Of a DNA stretch of 64,000 nt, positions 18,271 through 26,130 are shown piece after piece (the first letter of the stretch is position 1; every line of letters begins with the position of its first letter). Position numbers and translations under genes: made by a program. This DNA is from Candidatus Obscuribacterales bacterium (GTDB taxonomy: Bacteria > Cyanobacteriota > Vampirovibrionia > Obscuribacterales > Obscuribacteraceae), in assembly GCA_020634035.1 (NCBI GenBank), contig JACKCM010000001.1, positions 62,001 through 126,000 on the forward strand, given 5' to 3'. A model generated the notes under the pieces. It saw only the letters and a list, made by a program, of their open reading frames with translations. It was not told the origin of the DNA and made no database searches.

Positions 18271-18774
18271 ATGAAAACTATCACGCTCGAACAAGCCAAA
18301 CGATGGTGCATCGAAGCTCATGGCGACCAGACTTACGGAAGCCATCCCTACGAGTTCCATCTCGACCGCGTTGCTGAAGTCGCCGTACGATTCGGCTTCG
18401 GTGATGACCTGACCCTGATGAAGTGCTACGGCCACGACGTCATCGAGGACACCGACAAGACCGAAGACGACATGCGCAACGTCGGCTTCCCGGAAGACGT
18501 CGTCGAAGATGTCTCTCTGGTCTCCGACGAAGAGGGTGCCACGCGCAAAGAGCGCAAGGAGAAAACCCTCGTCAAGATCGCCACCAAGCGGTCGGCTATC
18601 CTCGTCAAGCTCTGTGATCGCATCGCGAATGTGGAGCACTCGAAGAAGACCAACAACGAGAAGAAGTTCTCCATGTACAAGGAAGAATACGCCGACTTCG
18701 AAGCGGCGCTGCGCGACCGGAACGACAAGGGCCTCGAAGCCCTCTGGCAGCATCTCGAGGGCCTCTTTGCCTGA
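18271..18774 (+). CDS. small alarmone hydrolase-like HD protein (Mesh1/SpoT hydrolase type)
   Basis: The ATG at 18271 is preferred over GTG at 18262 because AAGGTG lies 6 nt before it. The 167-aa protein has the RelA/SpoT hydrolase HD pattern: HGDQTYGSHPYEFHLDRVAEVA, KCYGHDVIEDT (HD metal site, then ED), VKLCDRIANVEHS (the DRxxN of ppGpp hydrolases). The family removes the 3' pyrophosphate of (p)ppGpp with Mn2+. No synthetase domain and no TGS/ACT, so it is a stand-alone hydrolase. Single-gene unit with long leader, terminator and TACTA motif. Confidence 0.8.
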   Translation: MKTITLEQAKRWCIEAHGDQTYGSHPYEFHLDRVAEVAVRFGFGDDLTLMKCYGHDVIEDTDKTEDDMRNVGFPEDVVEDVSLVSDEEGATRKERKEKTLVKIATKRSAILVKLCDRIANVEHSKKTNNEKKFSMYKEEYADFEAALRDRNDKGLEALWQHLEGLFA

Positions 18775-18855
18775 GCCTGAGCTGCCGACTGGTCTGCATC
18801 TTTCCACTGCCTGGAGGCTGAAACTCGATGAACAATCGCTACTACTGGGGACTTC

Positions 18856-18901
18856 GGTTCGAATCTCTTCGGAGCTTCGAACTGAATTCCTCTGTTTTTT
18901 T
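18856..18901 (+). terminator. intrinsic terminator
   Basis: TTCGGTTCGAA pairs with TTCGAACTGAA (one G-T pair) and is followed by ttcctctgTTTTTTT. Confidence 0.75.
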
Positions 18902-18910
18902 ACGGCTTTC

Positions 18911-18927
18911 TACTCTTTCTTATAGTA
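18911..18927. repeat. TACTA-N7-TAGTA motif, copy 3
   Basis: TACTC tttctta TAGTA, about 10 bp after the T-run of the HD-gene terminator. Confidence 0.8.
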
Positions 18928-19082
18928 TTTCCCCAGAGACTTTACCTTTCCTGGCCATAGCTGGCATTTTAATTGCCAGTAGGAAACAATTATTCTGTCC
19001 ACAGGGTATTTAGTAGATAGACAGCCGCAGGCAAAGCAGCTTTCATCCGGTATCTAACAAAAACAAAGCAGGTATTCGTGGC

Positions 19083-20384
19083 ATGACCGAACGAGCCATT
19101 TCGGACGAAAAGTATGAATCTTTAACCACCCAGGAGATCTACAAAAAACCGAGACTTCTGGTTTGCGATAAAGACAAGGCTTTTCTCGAATGGATAGCTG
19201 CCAGCGGTCAGAATATGCTTTGTGAATTCGTCACCACGAAAGAGAAATCGAAGATCCTGCTGGAAGCCTCCAGAAAAGAGTTCAGCGGACTGATCCTTGG
19301 TGTCTCCGAAGAAGGTGAAAGCAAGGCGATCTCCTTTCTTAACGAAGTTCGCAGTCTATCAACCAACAAGAATATTCCAGCTCTATTCGTACTGGACGAA
19401 GGCATGAAAACTGCCAAGATCAAAGCAGAAAAGGTAAACGGCGCCTTGATTCTGCAGAAACCAATTGGTCTCGATAAGCTGGCCAATGCCATAGGAACCC
19501 TGATTTCGGATTCATTCGAACAATATCGCGCCCTGGTCGTGTCCGAATCGCCCCAGTCGACAGCCAGGCTGGCAAGCCGTCTGGAGCGCGCCAATATAGA
19601 ATCGAAGTTTGTGTTGCGCCCCCAGCGAGTACTGGAATTTCTCTACGACTTCGAGCCCGATATGCTGCTGGTTGATACAGAACTGTTTGCGATCAACCCC
19701 AATGACCTCTGCAAAAATCTGAGAAACTCTTCTCGCTGGGACAATATGGCCATCCTTCTCTTCAGCTCTAAGGGCAAAGACATCGACCACGAAAAAGTGG
19801 CTCAGTGGGGAGCCGACGACGCTCTTTCGCTGGATTCCGAGGGAGATTCCATCGGCGATAAAGCTAAAGCCATAGGAAAACGCACCCGCGCCACCGCCGA
19901 GGCTGCCGGTCGCGACTTTCTTACCGGTCTGTGTCTGCGCGACCGACTCTATGACAAGTACATCCCCCAGCTCGAAGACCCGGACAGCGTCACCACCAAT
20001 CTGACCTTTGCCTGGCTCGATATCGCCAAACTGAAAGCAATTAACGACACCTATGGCCACAGCGCCGGCGACAGAGTGCTGGTCACCTTGAGCTCTTTCC
20101 TGCACCAGAGACTGAATCATAAGTCGGCTCTGGTCTGCCGCTGGGCCGGAGACGAAATCGTAATCGTGGTGAAGGGTCTGAAAGAAGAAGCCGAGTCCGA
20201 GATCAAAAACGCGGTGCTCGATTTCTCGCTGATCAAAATCCCCAATCTAGATAAGAACGTCAGAGTTTGCGCCGGCATAGCTCATTTTCCAGAGGACGGA
20301 AAAACTGTCGACGAGCTTCTCGACCTGGCCAACTGGCGCTTGCACAAGGCTAAAAAAGCAACGAGCAACGTCTGTTCCAGCTGA
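19083..20384 (+). CDS. GGDEF-domain protein with two receiver-like domains
   Basis: The 433-aa protein has an N-terminal receiver-like domain (PRLLVCDKDKAFLEWIAASG), a second one (ALVVSESPQSTARLASRLERANIE... MLLVDTELFAINPNDLCKNL), and a C-terminal GGDEF domain (DFLTGLCLRDRLYD, FAWLDIAKLKAINDTYGHSAGD, RWAGDEIVIV). The signature is AGDEI rather than GGDEF/AGDEF. The key G-D-E residues remain, so diguanylate cyclase activity is possible. It probably links signals to c-di-GMP. Ordinary codon use. Confidence 0.82.
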   Translation: MTERAISDEKYESLTTQEIYKKPRLLVCDKDKAFLEWIAASGQNMLCEFVTTKEKSKILLEASRKEFSGLILGVSEEGESKAISFLNEVRSLSTNKNIPALFVLDEGMKTAKIKAEKVNGALILQKPIGLDKLANAIGTLISDSFEQYRALVVSESPQSTARLASRLERANIESKFVLRPQRVLEFLYDFEPDMLLVDTELFAINPNDLCKNLRNSSRWDNMAILLFSSKGKDIDHEKVAQWGADDALSLDSEGDSIGDKAKAIGKRTRATAEAAGRDFLTGLCLRDRLYDKYIPQLEDPDSVTTNLTFAWLDIAKLKAINDTYGHSAGDRVLVTLSSFLHQRLNHKSALVCRWAGDEIVIVVKGLKEEAESEIKNAVLDFSLIKIPNLDKNVRVCAGIAHFPEDGKTVDELLDLANWRLHKAKKATSNVCSS

Positions 20385-20721
20385 GCGTCACCCGAGCGTC
20401 TCAATATCATAATACTTCCGATGGTATCAATCTGTTTGATACAGAACACCATTTTCAATATCAAAGAAAAAGAAGCTTGAGATTTAAGGACTCGAAAGTC
20501 TCTATTTCTGTTGTTTTTGGCTTTTGATTCTCCTAAGGTTGAAATTATATATTCCCCTTTCAACTTTCTTCGGATCTCTTCCAAACTCCCAAACAAACAC
20601 TGTCTCCAAACTAGATTCAGTCTCTTCCAGGACAAACCTCTTCTGTTTAAGCGGTATGTCCCGGACCAGGATTTTCAACTGTTCTGTCAATTTCGATTCG
20701 CCCTCCAGAGGAACCTCGATC
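20385..20721 (+). promoter_or_regulatory. leader region of the TPR membrane protein gene
   Basis: GTATCA-atctgtt-TGATAC (about 20421-20439) forms a hairpin just after the GGDEF gene and may be its terminator. A T/A-rich stretch (about 20505-20560) could hold the promoter. The rest is a roughly 150-nt leader ending in AGAGGAA before the ATG at 20722. No separate gene is convincing. Confidence 0.3.
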
Positions 20722-21258
20722 ATGCATCATGACTATTTCTGGTACTACGTCGCCATCGCCGCCGGTGCGCTCCTGCTTATCTTCAAAGTCATTCGCTCCC
20801 GGCGCAAGCAAGATTATTACTACCATCCCGGACTGGCTTACTACCCGGCCGAAGTTCAGGATGAGTATTCGTTCTACGACGGACAGGGAGGCAGTCAGTC
20901 ACAATCCAGATCCCACGCCGATTTCAGCTTCTTCGAACGTCGTTTCATGAACGAGATCGACAATGTCCTGGCAGCCTGTCAGCGAGCCGAAGAAGAAGAG
21001 CGATGGGAAGACGCAGAAGCCTATGCCAGGTCGGCTTTGCGCAAGACAGACCGCAATCTTGGTCGAGACCACTGGTACGCCGTTCATGCCCTGGCCTGGC
21101 TCGGGCATCTCAGCTATCGAGAAGGTCGCTACAGCGAAGCCCGAGAATACTTCGAAAAGGCAGTCTGTATCGGCAAAGAATGGTACGTAAAAGTGGCGCC
21201 GGATTTAATCCGGATCGAGAAGGATCTTGCAAAATGCACCGACTTACTGGGCTTCTAA
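20722..21258 (+). CDS. membrane-anchored TPR protein, 178 aa
   Basis: AGAGGAA 9 nt upstream fixes the ATG at 20722; earlier in-frame starts lack SD sites and read non-protein-like sequence. There is one TM segment (YVAIAAGALLLIFKVI), then two or three TPR units (CQRAEEEERWEDAEAYARSALRK, ALAWLGHLSYREGRYSEAREYFEKAVCIGKE). The cytoplasmic TPR domain should recruit a partner to the membrane. Single-gene unit of the special class. Confidence 0.75.
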   Translation: MHHDYFWYYVAIAAGALLLIFKVIRSRRKQDYYYHPGLAYYPAEVQDEYSFYDGQGGSQSQSRSHADFSFFERRFMNEIDNVLAACQRAEEEERWEDAEAYARSALRKTDRNLGRDHWYAVHALAWLGHLSYREGRYSEAREYFEKAVCIGKEWYVKVAPDLIRIEKDLAKCTDLLGF

Positions 21259-21268
21259 CCCTGTTCAG

Positions 21269-21318
21269 CGATAGAGTAGACGCGCCTGCCGGCGCCGCTC
21301 TATCGTTTTTATTTATTT
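21269..21318 (+). terminator. intrinsic terminator
   Basis: CGATAGAG pairs with CTCTATCG; the arm continues into a GC-rich loop (CGCCTGCCGGCGCC) and is followed by TTTTTATTTATTTT. Confidence 0.9.
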
Positions 21319-21320
21319 TC

Positions 21321-21337
21321 TACTATTGCCGATAGTT
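21321..21337. repeat. TACTA-N7-TAGTA motif, copy 4
   Basis: TACTA ttgccga TAGTT directly after the T-rich tail of the terminator, between convergent genes. Confidence 0.7.
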
Positions 21338-21361
21338 GCTTCCGGGCGAAGTCCAGCCTAA

Positions 21362-22294
21362 TCAAGCTTCCGACCTGGCCGAAAAAGAAGATGATAGAGC
21401 TCCGCAGATCTCTTTTGTAAGCGGTGTAAGCGGACAATCTTTATCAGGATGCAGACGATAACTGAGAAAGTCTATAAGCTCCTCCTCGGGATACTTTTCA
21501 TAGAAGCTTTTGAGAATAAGCGAGACCTCATCATGCTCTTTAGGATAAGCGAAGAATTTGAGCGCCTTTACAGTATCCTCCCAGTGCAGCTTGAGACCCT
21601 CCGCCTGCAGCCGCGCAATCAGGTCCTCTGCATCTTCTCTCATTCCCTGGAACATATCCTCAGGCTCTGCCGGTTTCATTGAAGCCGTCAGTCGCATAAC
21701 TGCTCCTGTCCAGTCCATCTCGAGTTCTAAACTATTCGGCTCTCTTCCAGAGAGATAAACTTGGCGCTCACGCATTCGATCCATCTCTTTCTCGATCTCA
21801 GCAACAGCCACAAAGTCGACTTCCTGAGGAGACCACCCCGAGACGGCCGCATCAAGACAGTCGCCCACTTGATGCACCGCTTCTGATACCAGTGTCCCTC
21901 TCAGTCCTTCTCCCCAGAAATCTTTGTATTCGGCAATATAGCCCCCGGCATTCTTCTCGACCACGGTAACCGAGACCAGACTGCCCTGAACAGGAAATGA
22001 CATCAGTTTGATATCCGGGTCAGATGCAGATCGCTCCAGCTCAATCCCCGAAAAGCCAGTAAGCATCAAACCGGCACCGTCATGAGAAACAAAGCTCGCC
22101 TCCAGCTCAACACCCAGGGGCAGATTGCTATCGGCGCTGATGAGCTGTCCGCGTCGCCTGTCGCCCGGAATCGCCACCGCATACTTGAAGCCAGGCGGCA
22201 TATCGCTTTTGCCCAGGGCGGCATCGGGTATGCAGCGCAATCGCTGACCGTGGTGATAGGGCGGCAAAGGTTTATACAAATCACTTTCAGGCAT
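21362..22294 (-). CDS. hypothetical protein, 310 aa
   Basis: I chose the ATG at 22294 because GGAGG lies 8 nt upstream; an ATG five codons earlier has no SD. The protein is soluble and acidic. The N-terminal part looks beta-rich (KYAVAIPGDRRRGQLISAD, LVSVTVVEKNAGGYIAEYKDFWGEGLRGTLV) and the C-terminal half helical. No family recognised. It lies 45 bp after the dienelactone-hydrolase gene on the same strand, so likely co-transcribed. Confidence 0.65.
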   Translation of the reverse strand: MPESDLYKPLPPYHHGQRLRCIPDAALGKSDMPPGFKYAVAIPGDRRRGQLISADSNLPLGVELEASFVSHDGAGLMLTGFSGIELERSASDPDIKLMSFPVQGSLVSVTVVEKNAGGYIAEYKDFWGEGLRGTLVSEAVHQVGDCLDAAVSGWSPQEVDFVAVAEIEKEMDRMRERQVYLSGREPNSLELEMDWTGAVMRLTASMKPAEPEDMFQGMREDAEDLIARLQAEGLKLHWEDTVKALKFFAYPKEHDEVSLILKSFYEKYPEEELIDFLSYRLHPDKDCPLTPLTKEICGALSSSFSARSEA

Positions 22295-22339
22295 GGCATT
22301 TTCCTCCATGCTCTATATACCCTGCAAGGGCATTGTGCC

Positions 22340-23077
22340 TCAGGCAAAAATCTCTTCGAAGAAGTTGACCATGGCACGATCCGAGCGTTTATCGGCATTC
22401 TCATTGTAGAGGATACCGTTTTCAGGCATGTTGGCGCCGGGATTAGAGAAAGCATGCATAGTCTTGCCATAGGCATGAATCTGCCAGTCACAAGATGCAG
22501 CGGTCAGCTCATTGGCGATGCCGACCATATTCTCAGGAGTAGCCATCGGATCGTCATAACCGTGCAGAATGAGCACTTTAGCCGTTATAGCCTTCTGCTC
22601 TCCGATTTCTGGTGGGCTGAAAAGCCCGTGAAAACTGACCACACCCTGGACGTTCTCAGCGGCACTCCTGGCCAGGTCCAGCACACAGAGACCACCAAAA
22701 CAAAAACCTATTGCTCCGATACGACTGGAATCGACAGCCGGATGTTTGGCGGCGGCAGCAAGGGCGGCGTTCAATCTTGAAAGCAAAAGCTTGCGGTCGT
22801 CGACATAGGGCTGCATGAGCTTGGCGTTCTCATCCATGGTGGAGCCGCGCTTGCCCTTGCCGTAGATATCGAGAGCAAAACCTACATAGCCAAGACCAGC
22901 CAGTTTTTCCGCCTTCTCCCGCTCAAAATCACTCTGCCCGCCCCAGGCATGGCTGACGAGAATACAGGGACGCTTCTCATTCTTTTCTATCGCTGCCGCA
23001 TCATAAGCGGCATAAGCCTCGAAGGTCTCGCCGCCGTCTGTGTAATCCAGGAATTCGGTTTTGATCTGGCTGTTCAT
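22340..23077 (-). CDS. dienelactone hydrolase family alpha/beta hydrolase
   Basis: The 245-aa protein has the DLH core with the Cys nucleophile in GFCFGGLC (about residue 124), the acid in ILHGYDDPMATPE and the His in KTMHAFSNPG. DLH enzymes hydrolyse lactones or esters; the exact substrate is unknown. It is cytoplasmic (no signal peptide) and of usual family length. Followed by the 310-aa unknown in one operon. Confidence 0.88.
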   Translation of the reverse strand: MNSQIKTEFLDYTDGGETFEAYAAYDAAAIEKNEKRPCILVSHAWGGQSDFEREKAEKLAGLGYVGFALDIYGKGKRGSTMDENAKLMQPYVDDRKLLLSRLNAALAAAAKHPAVDSSRIGAIGFCFGGLCVLDLARSAAENVQGVVSFHGLFSPPEIGEQKAITAKVLILHGYDDPMATPENMVGIANELTAASCDWQIHAYGKTMHAFSNPGANMPENGILYNENADKRSDRAMVNFFEEIFA

Positions 23078-23556
23078 CGCTCTTATTACTACCGCCTGTA
23101 ATACTAACTACAATCTCAAATATCCGCTTCGAAGCAAGCAGATAGCAGAACAGCTTAGCAAATTGAGCACGAAAAGGGAGCAGACATAACGACTCGGCTG
23201 CGCCAGCTCTGCCAGGTTGTCATTTACTAATCTTGATTGAGCTTGATTCAGAATATCCATCTGTAAATCTCCGGGAACCCCTGTCAGTTTTGAATTTGAA
23301 CTGTCATGTTACTGAGTTTGAATGAACTAGCTGATAGATAGCTTCATACTTTTCTTTTAGAGCTTATGTAACTATACCGGCATTGCATCACCCTCAATAA
23401 GCCTCTGGAAAAACCCCGAGAACCGGAAATAAGTAAAGACGAAATCAGACCGAGACCTTCCCGCCCGGGACGCGTATTGGACTGGCCGACTTTGCTTAGC
23501 TCCTGTGGGTGCACTGCAACTGAAATCAGCCTTTAACCAGTGAAAAGGAGTCCTGC
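23078..23556. other. intergenic region and TerC leader
   Basis: This 479-bp divergent gap holds the promoters of the hydrolase operon and of the terC operon. I looked for a yybP-ykoY (Mn2+) riboswitch, which often precedes TerC-family genes, and did not find its conserved core. The leader ends in AAAAGGAGTC before the ATG at 23557. No gene seen. Confidence 0.4.
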
Positions 23557-24321
23557 ATGGAATTCTTTACCGGAGAAGCGCTTGCTGCGCTTCTCGCGTT
23601 GACGGCACTCGAGATAGTCCTGGGCATCGACAACATCATCTTCATCGCCATCCTCTCCAACAAGCTACCGGCACACCGTCGCGAAGCGGCGAGGCGCTGG
23701 GGTCTTCTGGGAGCGATGGGAATTCGAATTTCGATGCTGCTCGGGCTCTCATGGATCATGGGTCTGACCCAGACCGTCTTCTCTTTGATGAACCACGACT
23801 TTTCCTGGCGAGACATCATCCTCGTCGTCGGGGGTGGCATTCTCGTGGTGAAAAGCATCCGAGAAATCTACGAAAAAGTGGAGGGCGGTCACGACAAACA
23901 GTCCTCTGGCGGCGCCGCTGTCAGCTTTGCTGCGGTAATCGCCAACATCATGGTCCTCGACATTGTTTTCTCCATCGACAGCGTCATCACCGCTGTCGGC
24001 ATGGCTAAAGACGTCTGGGTGATGATCACTGCGGTGGTCATCTCGGTCGGAATCATGATGGTCGCAGCCACACCGGTGGCGAACTTCATCGACCGGCATC
24101 CAGCCCTCAAGATTCTCGCTCTCTCCTTCCTGATTCTGATCGGCTTCGTGCTCTTCATGGAAGGTTTCGGCGAGCATGTCGAAAAGGGCTATATCTACGC
24201 AGCGATGGCTTTCGCCTTCGTCGTAGACCTGCTCCAGATGCGCTTCTCCAGTAACGCCCGCAAGGCGAAGGCTCTTCAAGACGAAGAGCAGAAGCGCAAA
24301 TCCGAAGGGTCGGAAGAGTAA
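23557..24321 (+). CDS. TerC family integral membrane protein
   Basis: The 254-aa protein has about seven membrane segments and the two signature acidic motifs of the TerC/Alx/YkoY family: EIVLGIDNIIFIAILSNKLP and VLDIVFSIDSVITAVGM. Family members export Mn2+ or support metalation of exoenzymes, and others are linked to tellurite resistance. The specific role here is not known. First gene of a four-gene operon (23557-25902), strong SD (AAAGGAGTC), C/G-ending codons. Confidence 0.9.
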   Translation: MEFFTGEALAALLALTALEIVLGIDNIIFIAILSNKLPAHRREAARRWGLLGAMGIRISMLLGLSWIMGLTQTVFSLMNHDFSWRDIILVVGGGILVVKSIREIYEKVEGGHDKQSSGGAAVSFAAVIANIMVLDIVFSIDSVITAVGMAKDVWVMITAVVISVGIMMVAATPVANFIDRHPALKILALSFLILIGFVLFMEGFGEHVEKGYIYAAMAFAFVVDLLQMRFSSNARKAKALQDEEQKRKSEGSEE

Positions 24322-24368
24322 AATCTTCCCTCTCATAATCAGAAGCCTTTCTTTCGAAAGGACATCCC

Positions 24369-24749
24369 ATGCATTCCGCAAACCGCATCCGTTTCGCCAA
24401 TTCACCGGGCTCAGTGGTTCGATGCTATGTCCCGAGCAGGGCACTCGCCTCCCCGGGCGAGACCATCGTCACCACTCCCGCCATGGACAAAACCCAGGTC
24501 GCAGCTCTATGCGCTCAGGGCAGGATCAATGACCGTACCGCTGCGGCTGTCTCAAGGCTGCACGAAATCCCCGGTCTGACCCACCTGATCGTTCGAGAAC
24601 ACGAGATCTTCGTGATGCTCGAAAAAGCCGCCTGGGCAGATGTCCATCCTGTCGTTGTGACCATCCTCACCGAGGAGGTCTTCGAAGGAGCTGACACGAA
24701 GCTCGAGAACTACTCCGGGCCTCGCTGCGGATGCCAGCACTGCGACTGA
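24369..24749 (+). CDS. Nfu/NifU N-domain-like protein with C-terminal Cys cluster, 126 aa
   Basis: AAAGGA precedes the ATG. Residues about 63-105 (RLHEIPGLTHLIVREHEIFVMLEK, then WADVHPVVVTILTEEV) resemble the Nfu N-terminal domain (Lf-ipGV-sV-l--d-itV-k...W--l-p-i---i). The chain ends RCGCQHCD, a possible metal or Fe-S site, but there is no normal CxxC NifU C-terminal domain. It sits 47 bp after TerC in the same operon. A role in metal or Fe-S handling is an inference. Confidence 0.5.
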   Translation: MHSANRIRFANSPGSVVRCYVPSRALASPGETIVTTPAMDKTQVAALCAQGRINDRTAAAVSRLHEIPGLTHLIVREHEIFVMLEKAAWADVHPVVVTILTEEVFEGADTKLENYSGPRCGCQHCD

Positions 24750-24786
24750 AGACCGGCTGTCGTTCCGCTCTTTACTCGCATGATTG

Positions 24787-24814
24787 AAGGGGTGTTTCAA
24801 AAGAACACCCCTTT
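24787..24814 (+). other. intercistronic hairpin
   Basis: AAGGGGTGTT pairs with AACACCCCTT around a short loop, with a weak T/C tail. It lies between the second and third genes of the TerC operon and could attenuate transcription or stabilise the upstream mRNA. Confidence 0.6.
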
Positions 24815-24857
24815 CCCCAAATCTAAACGCAAACCGTACTTACAATCGGAGTAAGCA

Positions 24858-25463
24858 ATGGCTCACAAATCGAATCGGCTCGTTTCAATCGGGATCTTCC
24901 TGGCCGCCTCCATCGCGACCTATGTCGGCATCACCTACCTGGCGCCGGATCTGGGTCAAAGCCTCGTTTCGTCCAGCGGTGACGCGGGCGCCGCGGGCAT
25001 TCTGACCGCTGTTCATGCGGCCGTGTCCGTCGCCGTCGGCTTCGTCGTCTCTCTGGTGGCAGGCTTCGCCACGGCAGGTGTTCCGATTCCTCTCGAGAAG
25101 GAGCCCGACCTTCCCAAGCCGGCAGCGCGGCGGCGTCAAGCGGCGCCTTCCGGCAGCACCGGTGGTCTCACCCAGGTCTACCCGGTGCCGAAAAGCTGGC
25201 GAGAAGCGTTGAACACCACCTACCTGTTCGACACCACTGGCGATGGCGCCACCCGAGTGACCGTCACGGTCAAGGAAACGACCGGCGCCCAGTTCAAGAA
25301 GAAGGGCGGACTGCGCGGCAAGCTCGAGCGTATCTCCGGCATCAAATGGCAGCATCCCAAGAACGACGCTGACTCCAAGACCATCACCATGGTGGGCACG
25401 GTCACCGGCGCCGACCGCGCTCGGATCGTCGCCGCCCTGGAAGAATTCGCCCTCCCAGAATAA
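24858..25463 (+). CDS. hypothetical membrane protein, 201 aa
   Basis: CGGAG lies before the ATG. Two membrane segments (about 11-30 and 50-75: AVHAAVSVAVGFVVSLVAGFATAG) are followed by a basic Pro-rich linker (PKPAARRRQAAP) and a soluble C-terminal domain of about 100 residues (SWREALNTTYLFDTTGDGATRVTVTVKE...). Third gene of the TerC operon. Not recognised. Confidence 0.65.
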   Translation: MAHKSNRLVSIGIFLAASIATYVGITYLAPDLGQSLVSSSGDAGAAGILTAVHAAVSVAVGFVVSLVAGFATAGVPIPLEKEPDLPKPAARRRQAAPSGSTGGLTQVYPVPKSWREALNTTYLFDTTGDGATRVTVTVKETTGAQFKKKGGLRGKLERISGIKWQHPKNDADSKTITMVGTVTGADRARIVAALEEFALPE

Positions 25464-25554
25464 CCGGATTTATCGGAGTAATCCGATTGATTCGATCTGG
25501 ACAAAGAAAAGTCCACTCTCGGGCAAACAAGCCCTAGCAGAAGGAACAAGTAAC

Positions 25555-25902
25555 ATGCTCAGTCCCATTCTCGTCTATATCATCGTCGCCCTCATCGCGG
25601 GCGTCGGCGGTTTCTACATCTCCTACCGCTTCAACAAGTCGGCCTATGCCGCCACCAATCGCAGTGGCGACTTCGGCACACCCCGGGGCGGCTTCTTCGC
25701 ATTGCTCGGCGGTGCTCTGATCGCCATGCTCTTCGTCAACATCGGCTACCAGTTCGGCTTCATCCCCACCGAAGCGGGCAGCATCGCATTCATGCTCGCC
25801 ATCGGTCTGGGAGCGGCCAGCGGCATCGCCGGCATGTTCATGGGAACGAGCAATCGTTCCAAGAAAGAAGAAAACAAGGACGACGGCGACGGCTCGAAGT
25901 AA
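25555..25902 (+). CDS. small membrane protein, 115 aa
   Basis: AAGGA precedes the ATG. Three membrane segments (about 5-25, 45-68 and 75-97) with a Gly-rich last segment (IGLGAASGIAGMFMG) and a charged tail KKEENKDDGDGSK. Last gene of the TerC operon. Not recognised. Confidence 0.65.
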   Translation: MLSPILVYIIVALIAGVGGFYISYRFNKSAYAATNRSGDFGTPRGGFFALLGGALIAMLFVNIGYQFGFIPTEAGSIAFMLAIGLGAASGIAGMFMGTSNRSKKEENKDDGDGSK

Positions 25903-25966
25903 GAGCTGAAGCAGCCAGGTCTGACACGATCAGATCTGTTCTGATTTGAACTGAATTGAATTCCGG

Positions 25967-26020
25967 AACCGCCATCTCGATAGATTTCGAGATGGCGGTT
26001 CTGCCTTTTCTTGCTTTTTC
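25967..26020 (+). terminator. intrinsic terminator
   Basis: GAACCGCCATCTCGA pairs with TCGAGATGGCGGTTC (15 bp) followed by TGCCTTTTCTTGCTTTTTC. Ends the TerC operon. Confidence 0.95.
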
Positions 26021-26027
26021 ACTTTTA

Positions 26028-26044
26028 TACTATTTCTTATCGTA
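26028..26044. repeat. TACTA-N7-TAGTA motif, copy 5
   Basis: TACTA tttctta TCGTA, about 8-12 bp after the terminator tail and 87 bp before the M20 peptidase ATG. The left half reads TTATACTA, so a -10 role for the downstream gene is possible here. Confidence 0.75.
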
Positions 26045-26130
26045 CTTGTGCCAGAGATCATGACAAGAGCGAATTTGTGCTAACCTTTCACCCTCTAAAA
26101 TCCCCGGGAATCTCAAGAGGTGAGCTAATC

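Larger units (their letters stand above)
18775..19082. other. intergenic region after the HD gene
   Basis: It holds a terminator, a TACTA motif and a small perfect hairpin CTGGCA-ttttaat-TGCCAG near 18960-18980, then the leader of the GGDEF gene. No gene seen. Confidence 0.4.

Noticed and set aside
23078..23556. yybP-ykoY (Mn2+) riboswitch before terC
   Set aside because: The family often has one, but I could not find its conserved core pair of motifs in this leader.
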